Position numbers and translations under genes: made by a program. The notes beneath the pieces were generated by a model that was given only the letters and a program-made list of their open reading frames with translations, was not told where the DNA came from and made no database searches. From Candidatus Symbiopectobacterium sp. NZEC151 (lineage in GTDB: Bacteria; Pseudomonadota; Gammaproteobacteria; Enterobacterales; Enterobacteriaceae), in assembly GCF_025962655.1 (NCBI RefSeq), contig NZ_JAGFPE010000001.1, forward strand, positions 496,001 through 560,000: a stretch of 64,000 bases of DNA, in the 5' to 3' direction. Shown here piece after piece: positions 59,350-64,000 of the stretch; position 1 is the first letter of the stretch, and every line of letters starts with the position of its first letter.

Positions 59350-61109
59350 CATGCCTGCCGGGTGGCGTGTTGATGGAACTGCCAATAGCGGCCGCGTGCT
59401 GCCAGTAGATCGGCATGGCGACCCTGCTCAACCAGGCGACCATTATCCAGTACGCAAATACGATCCAGAGACGCCAGATCGTGCAAGCGATGGGTAATGA
59501 TGAGAACCGTTTTGCCGTGGGTGTGTTCACGCAGTAGATGCAGTATTTTCTGCTCGGTATCGGCATCCAGCCCTTCGGTTGGTTCATCCAGCAACACCAA
59601 GGGGGCAGGGTGGAGTAAGGCGCGAGCCAGCCCCAGGCGGCGTTGTTCCCCGCCGGAGAGTTGACGCCCGCCTTCACCAATCCAGGCATTAAGGCCCTCT
59701 GACGTTTCCAACAGATTGCCTAATCCAACTTGTTCCAGTTGTTGGCTCAGTTGGGCATCGCTGGCCTGCGGTGCAGCCAGCAGCAGGTTGTCACGCAGTG
59801 TGGCGCTAAAAATATGTATCCGCTGTGGCACCACGCTCATCATGCCGCGCAGCGCCGGTTCACTCCACTGTGCGAGCGGCAGGCCGTTCAGGGTAATGTC
59901 CCCGGCGTCGCAATCCCAGGCGCGGGTCAGTAATTGCAATAGCGTTGATTTGCCACACCCGGTACGCCCCAGCAGCGCAATGTGTTCGCCCGGCGCGATA
60001 TCCAGCGTAATGTCCTGTAATACCGGCAGCGGTTGTCCCGGATAGGTGAAACTTACCCGCTGTAATGACAGCGTTGCCGTCGCGGTTGAGGCTGAGGAGG
60101 GGGTTGTCGTTGTGAAAACCACCGCAGGCTGCTGACGTAAAATCTGGTCAACGCGCGTGGCTGATGCGATCACCTGGCCCATGTGTTGAAACGCACCGGT
60201 AACCGGGCCTAACGCTTCGAACGCGGCCAGTGCGGCAAACACAAACAGGGCAATCAACGCCCCCGGTTGTGTGTCACCGCCGATCCCCGCCGCTGCCAGC
60301 CAGAGCATGGCGGTAACGGTAAAACCGGTGCAGAGCAGCATCAGTGCCTGCGACAGGCCCGTCAGACGCGCCTGCCGCTGCTGCTGCGTCAGCCAGGCCT
60401 GTTCCGTGTCGGTGAGCAGGCGGCGAAAGGCGGCTTGTGCGCCAAACAGGGTTAATTCGGCTTGCCCCTGTAGCCAGGTGGTTAACTGGGTGCGATAACG
60501 CGAGCGCAACAGCGTGAGGTGGGTACCAATCGGTTTGCCTGCACGATAAAACACCGGCGGTAGCAAGGCTAACAGCAGCAGCATAATGGTGCCGAGGGTC
60601 AATGCCAGCGAGGTGTCCAGCCAGCTCAGTCCGTAAGTGACCGCCAGAATCACCACCAGCGCGCTAACCAACGGCGATATGACGCGTAAGTAGAGGTGAT
60701 CGAGCGTATCAACATCGGCAACCAGACGGTTTAGCAGGTCGGCCTGACGAAACTGGGCGAGCCCGCCCGGTGAAAGCGGAAGCGTACGCGAAAAGGTAAA
60801 AACACGCAGGTGTTGCAGTACGCGGAAGGTCGCGTCATGACTCACCAGACGCTCGGCATAGCGCCCGGCGGTACGCAGGATCGCCGCACCGCGCACGCCC
60901 GCCGCAGGCAGCATGTAGTTGAAGGTCATCAATCCGGCAAGGCCCGCCAGTGACGCCCCAGCGAGAAACCAACCGGAGAGCGTCAGCAACCCAATACTCG
61001 CCAGCAGTGTGATAATGGCAAGCACTACGCCGATGCTGAGCCGCCAAATGTGGCGACGATATAGCAGGAGAAAGGGTTTCAGTACCTGCAATGGGGTATT
61101 CTGCGACAT
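59349..61109 (-). CDS. cydC: Glutathione/cysteine ABC exporter subunit CydC
   Basis: Half of the heterodimeric CydDC exporter that sends cysteine and glutathione to the periplasm and is required for cytochrome bd assembly. The 586 residues have six N-terminal helices and a C-terminal ATPase with Walker [13 protein letters not shown], signature [10 protein letters not shown], Walker [13 protein letters not shown] and H-loop ITHRLHDL. The ATG at 61109 is one base after the cydD stop; an upstream opening would overlap cydD. Confidence 0.96.
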   Translation of the reverse strand: MSQNTPLQVLKPFLLLYRRHIWRLSIGVVLAIITLLASIGLLTLSGWFLAGASLAGLAGLMTFNYMLPAAGVRGAAILRTAGRYAERLVSHDATFRVLQHLRVFTFSRTLPLSPGGLAQFRQADLLNRLVADVDTLDHLYLRVISPLVSALVVILAVTYGLSWLDTSLALTLGTIMLLLLALLPPVFYRAGKPIGTHLTLLRSRYRTQLTTWLQGQAELTLFGAQAAFRRLLTDTEQAWLTQQQRQARLTGLSQALMLLCTGFTVTAMLWLAAAGIGGDTQPGALIALFVFAALAAFEALGPVTGAFQHMGQVIASATRVDQILRQQPAVVFTTTTPSSASTATATLSLQRVSFTYPGQPLPVLQDITLDIAPGEHIALLGRTGCGKSTLLQLLTRAWDCDAGDITLNGLPLAQWSEPALRGMMSVVPQRIHIFSATLRDNLLLAAPQASDAQLSQQLEQVGLGNLLETSEGLNAWIGEGGRQLSGGEQRRLGLARALLHPAPLVLLDEPTEGLDADTEQKILHLLREHTHGKTVLIITHRLHDLASLDRICVLDNGRLVEQGRHADLLAARGRYWQFHQHATRQA

Positions 61110-61110
61110 A

Positions 61111-62874
61111 TTAGTAAGCTCCCTGACGCTGCGCCAGAAGATCGGCAAACGGCCCTGGCTGTTGACTCAGCGTGTGGTAGTCACCCTGCTGCGCCAGTTG
61201 GCCTTTTTCCATCACCCATACGCTGTCGTAATGGCGGGTGTCATCAAGGCGATGCGTCACCAGCAAGGTGGTTTGCTGGCGTGCGGCGTTTTCCAAGGCG
61301 TGCATGACGCGCTGTTCACTGTGTGAATCCAGACTGGCCGTCGGTTCATCCAGAAGGAGTAACTGCGAGTGCTTTAACAAGGCCCGTGCAACGGCAACGC
61401 GTTGCGCCTGCCCGACAGAGAGTCGCGCTGCGCCATCACCCACCACGGTATCAAGACCCTGTGGCAACAGGGGCAGAAACTCGTGCACGTAAGCGTGTTC
61501 CACCGCCTGTTGCAGCGCGTCCTCGCTAGCGTGTGGATTCCCCAACAGAATATTGCTGCGCAGCGTTTCTTCTGGCAAATGCGGATTTTGTCCCAACCAA
61601 CTGAGGTGTTTACGCCATGCATTGGCATCCAGCGTATGCAGTTCCTGCCCGTTGATACACAGCGAGCCGCGATAGGGTAAAAAACCGAGCAGCACGTTAA
61701 GCAATGAACTTTTACCTGCACCGCTCACGCCGACCAGCGCTACCCGCTGTCCCGGCTCGAGCGTAAAGGTCAGCGGTTCGGTTAACGCAGTGCCAGTGGG
61801 CGATAGCACCACCAGTTGGTCAGCTCGGATGGCAATGGTTTCCGCGTCAAAAGGCTGTGTGCCGAGGCCGACCTCTTCCGCTTCCGCAGTAAGAAAGCTC
61901 ACCAGCGATTCCGCTGCGCCGACCGCCTGCGCTTTTGCGTGATAAAATGTGCCCAGATCGCGCAACGGCTGGAAAAACTCGGGGGCGAGAATCAAGACCA
62001 GAAAGCCGGCAAACAGGGTGACGCCGGTACCATAATGGCCGAAATTCAGCTCGCCAAGGTAAGAAAAGCCGAAATATACCGCGACGACCGCGATGGAGAT
62101 AGAGGCAAAAAACTCCAGTACGCCGGAGGAAAGGAATGCCATGCGCAGCACTTCCATGGTGCGGCTGCGAAAATCTTCCGACGCCCGGCGAATGTCATCC
62201 ACTTCTGCCGCCCCGCGATGAAACAGTCGCAACGTCTCCATGCCGCGCAACCGATCGAGAAAGTGACCGCTCAGCCGCGCCAGTGCCAGAAAATTACGGC
62301 GGTTGGCATCCGCAGCCCCCATGCCGACCAGCGCCATAAACAACGGGATCAGTGGGGCAGTCACCAGCAAGATAAGCGCTGCGGCCCAGTTGATGGGAAA
62401 CACCGCGGCCAGAATCAACAGCGGAATCAAGGCGGCAAGGTACATTTGTGGAAGATAGCGCGCATAGTAATCCTGCATATCTTCGACCTGCTCTAAAATC
62501 AGCGTGGCCCAACTGCCGGCCGGCTTTCCCTGCACCCAGGCGGGACCCAGGCGCTGTAATTTCTCCAGCACCTGATGGCGAATTTGTCGCCGCACTGCCT
62601 CACCACAGCGAAAGCCTACCTGCTCGCGCAACCAGTGGTTGAGTGCACGTGCGGCGAACAATCCAACCAACAGCATGAAGGGGGTGACAAGTGCCTGACG
62701 CGGCACGTGCTCAATAATCAAGGCGTGCAACAATGTCGCCAACACCCACGCCTGTGCCACGATCAGCAGGCCGCTTACCAACCCCAGCAGTAAAGAGAGG
62801 CGGAGCCAGCGTTGTGCCAGTTTGCTCTGTTGTTTTAGCCAGCGTGCAAGTTGTTGCTGTCGAGTCTGTTTCAT
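61111..62874 (-). CDS. cydD: Glutathione/cysteine ABC exporter subunit CydD
   Basis: Partner of CydC, 587 residues. It has six N-terminal helices with the conserved GPAWVQGKPAGSWATLILEQ and FMALVGMGAADANRRNFLAL, and an ATPase with Walker [13 protein letters not shown], degenerate-looking signature RLSVGQAQRVA (as in E. coli CydD), Walker B LLLDEPTASLD and VTHRLDD. First gene of cydD-cydC-aat. Confidence 0.96.
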   Translation of the reverse strand: MKQTRQQQLARWLKQQSKLAQRWLRLSLLLGLVSGLLIVAQAWVLATLLHALIIEHVPRQALVTPFMLLVGLFAARALNHWLREQVGFRCGEAVRRQIRHQVLEKLQRLGPAWVQGKPAGSWATLILEQVEDMQDYYARYLPQMYLAALIPLLILAAVFPINWAAALILLVTAPLIPLFMALVGMGAADANRRNFLALARLSGHFLDRLRGMETLRLFHRGAAEVDDIRRASEDFRSRTMEVLRMAFLSSGVLEFFASISIAVVAVYFGFSYLGELNFGHYGTGVTLFAGFLVLILAPEFFQPLRDLGTFYHAKAQAVGAAESLVSFLTAEAEEVGLGTQPFDAETIAIRADQLVVLSPTGTALTEPLTFTLEPGQRVALVGVSGAGKSSLLNVLLGFLPYRGSLCINGQELHTLDANAWRKHLSWLGQNPHLPEETLRSNILLGNPHASEDALQQAVEHAYVHEFLPLLPQGLDTVVGDGAARLSVGQAQRVAVARALLKHSQLLLLDEPTASLDSHSEQRVMHALENAARQQTTLLVTHRLDDTRHYDSVWVMEKGQLAQQGDYHTLSQQPGPFADLLAQRQGAY

Positions 62875-63063
62875 AGAGTACCGGGCTGCGCTATAGAAAG
62901 GGGAACACCCAAAAGGCCAACCTTTATGTAACTGTTATATAACAAAAAGCGGGCAGGTATTCAGCGTAGACTCATGTTACCGCGCTAAAGTGCAGGTGCA
63001 AACCAAAAGGAGAGAGAAAATGCGGGGAGAGATCAATTTTGCCAAAAGGGAGCCAGAATAACC

Positions 63064-63093
63064 CCCGTATTCAGGTGGGACGATCTGAATACG
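63064..63093. terminator. Hairpin after trxB
   Basis: CCGTATTCAG/CTGAATACGG, ten perfect pairs around a ten-base loop, 18 bases past the trxB stop. On the minus strand it is followed by GGGGTTATTCT, so the U-tract is weak. Confidence 0.65.
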
Positions 63094-63110
63094 GAGGAAA
63101 GGGCAGCAGA

Positions 63111-64000
<890 letters not shown>

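Overview
The window is a piece of an enterobacterial chromosome (Gammaproteobacteria, Enterobacterales). Almost every core gene has an obvious E. coli counterpart in a familiar order: setB-fruBKA, nfo-yeiH-yeiE-lysP, folE-yeiB-sanA, rimO-yliI-gst, dacC-deoR-rybB-ybjL-ybjM-grxA-nfsA-rimK-ybjN-potFGHI-ybjO-rlmC, artJ and artPIQM, hcr-hcp, ybjD-cspD-clpS-clpA, infA-aat-cydC-cydD-trxB. Blocks that are far apart in E. coli are joined here (the fru/nfo/folE region runs straight into the rimO/pot/art region). The moderately high GC backbone, an F-box-like gene and the mix of accessory genes would suit a plant-associated genus such as those of the Pectobacteriaceae. That family assignment is inference; the sequence proves only the order.

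Layout. 1-4.7 kb: sugar efflux gene setB (cut by the window edge) divergent from the fructose PTS operon fruB-fruK-fruA, with two Cra operators and a likely CRP site between them. 4.7-9.4 kb: endonuclease IV, a YeiH family membrane protein with its divergent LysR regulator YeiE, and lysine permease LysP. 9.4-14.3 kb: accessory metabolism, namely a 2-hydroxyacid dehydrogenase, a KTSC-domain protein, and a glutathione-dependent formaldehyde detoxification pair (frmA, fghA) preceded by a LysR regulator. 15-19.7 kb: a chemoreceptor with a flagellar sigma-28 promoter and an NWETF tail, then folE, yeiB and sanA. 19.8-28.3 kb: rimO, a PQQ-type sugar dehydrogenase, a glutathione transferase, a MetQ/MetN/MetI-like ABC importer, dacC and deoR.

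28.3-41 kb: the small RNA RybB with a recognisable sigma-E promoter, transporter ybjL, redox genes grxA and nfsA, ribosomal modification gene rimK, ybjN, the putrescine importer potFGHI, ybjO, rlmC and an inserted SAM methyltransferase. 41-45 kb: the arginine importer (artJ, artPIQM) with paired ARG boxes in front of both transcription units. 45.4-47.5 kb: a polysaccharide deacetylase and a compositionally mosaic glycosyltransferase. 47.5-50.3 kb: hcr-hcp for nitrosative stress, with a good NsrR site. 50.5-53.2 kb: an AT-rich gene with an F-box-like motif and the OLD-family nuclease ybjD. 53.3-56.6 kb: cspD, clpS, clpA.

56.7-57.8 kb: two AT-rich tandem paralogues of a family I do not recognise, inserted between clpA and infA. 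58.2-64 kb: infA, aat, cydC and cydD (the glutathione/cysteine exporter needed for cytochrome bd) and the 3' part of trxB.

The most novel items are the F-box-like protein (a candidate eukaryote-directed effector) and the paralogue pair. The most informative regulatory items are rybB, the artP ARG boxes that overlap the start codon, the hcp NsrR site, the chemoreceptor sigma-28 promoter, and a three-copy inverted repeat inside the MetQ-like operon. I saw no rRNA, tRNA, CRISPR array, insertion sequence or prophage.
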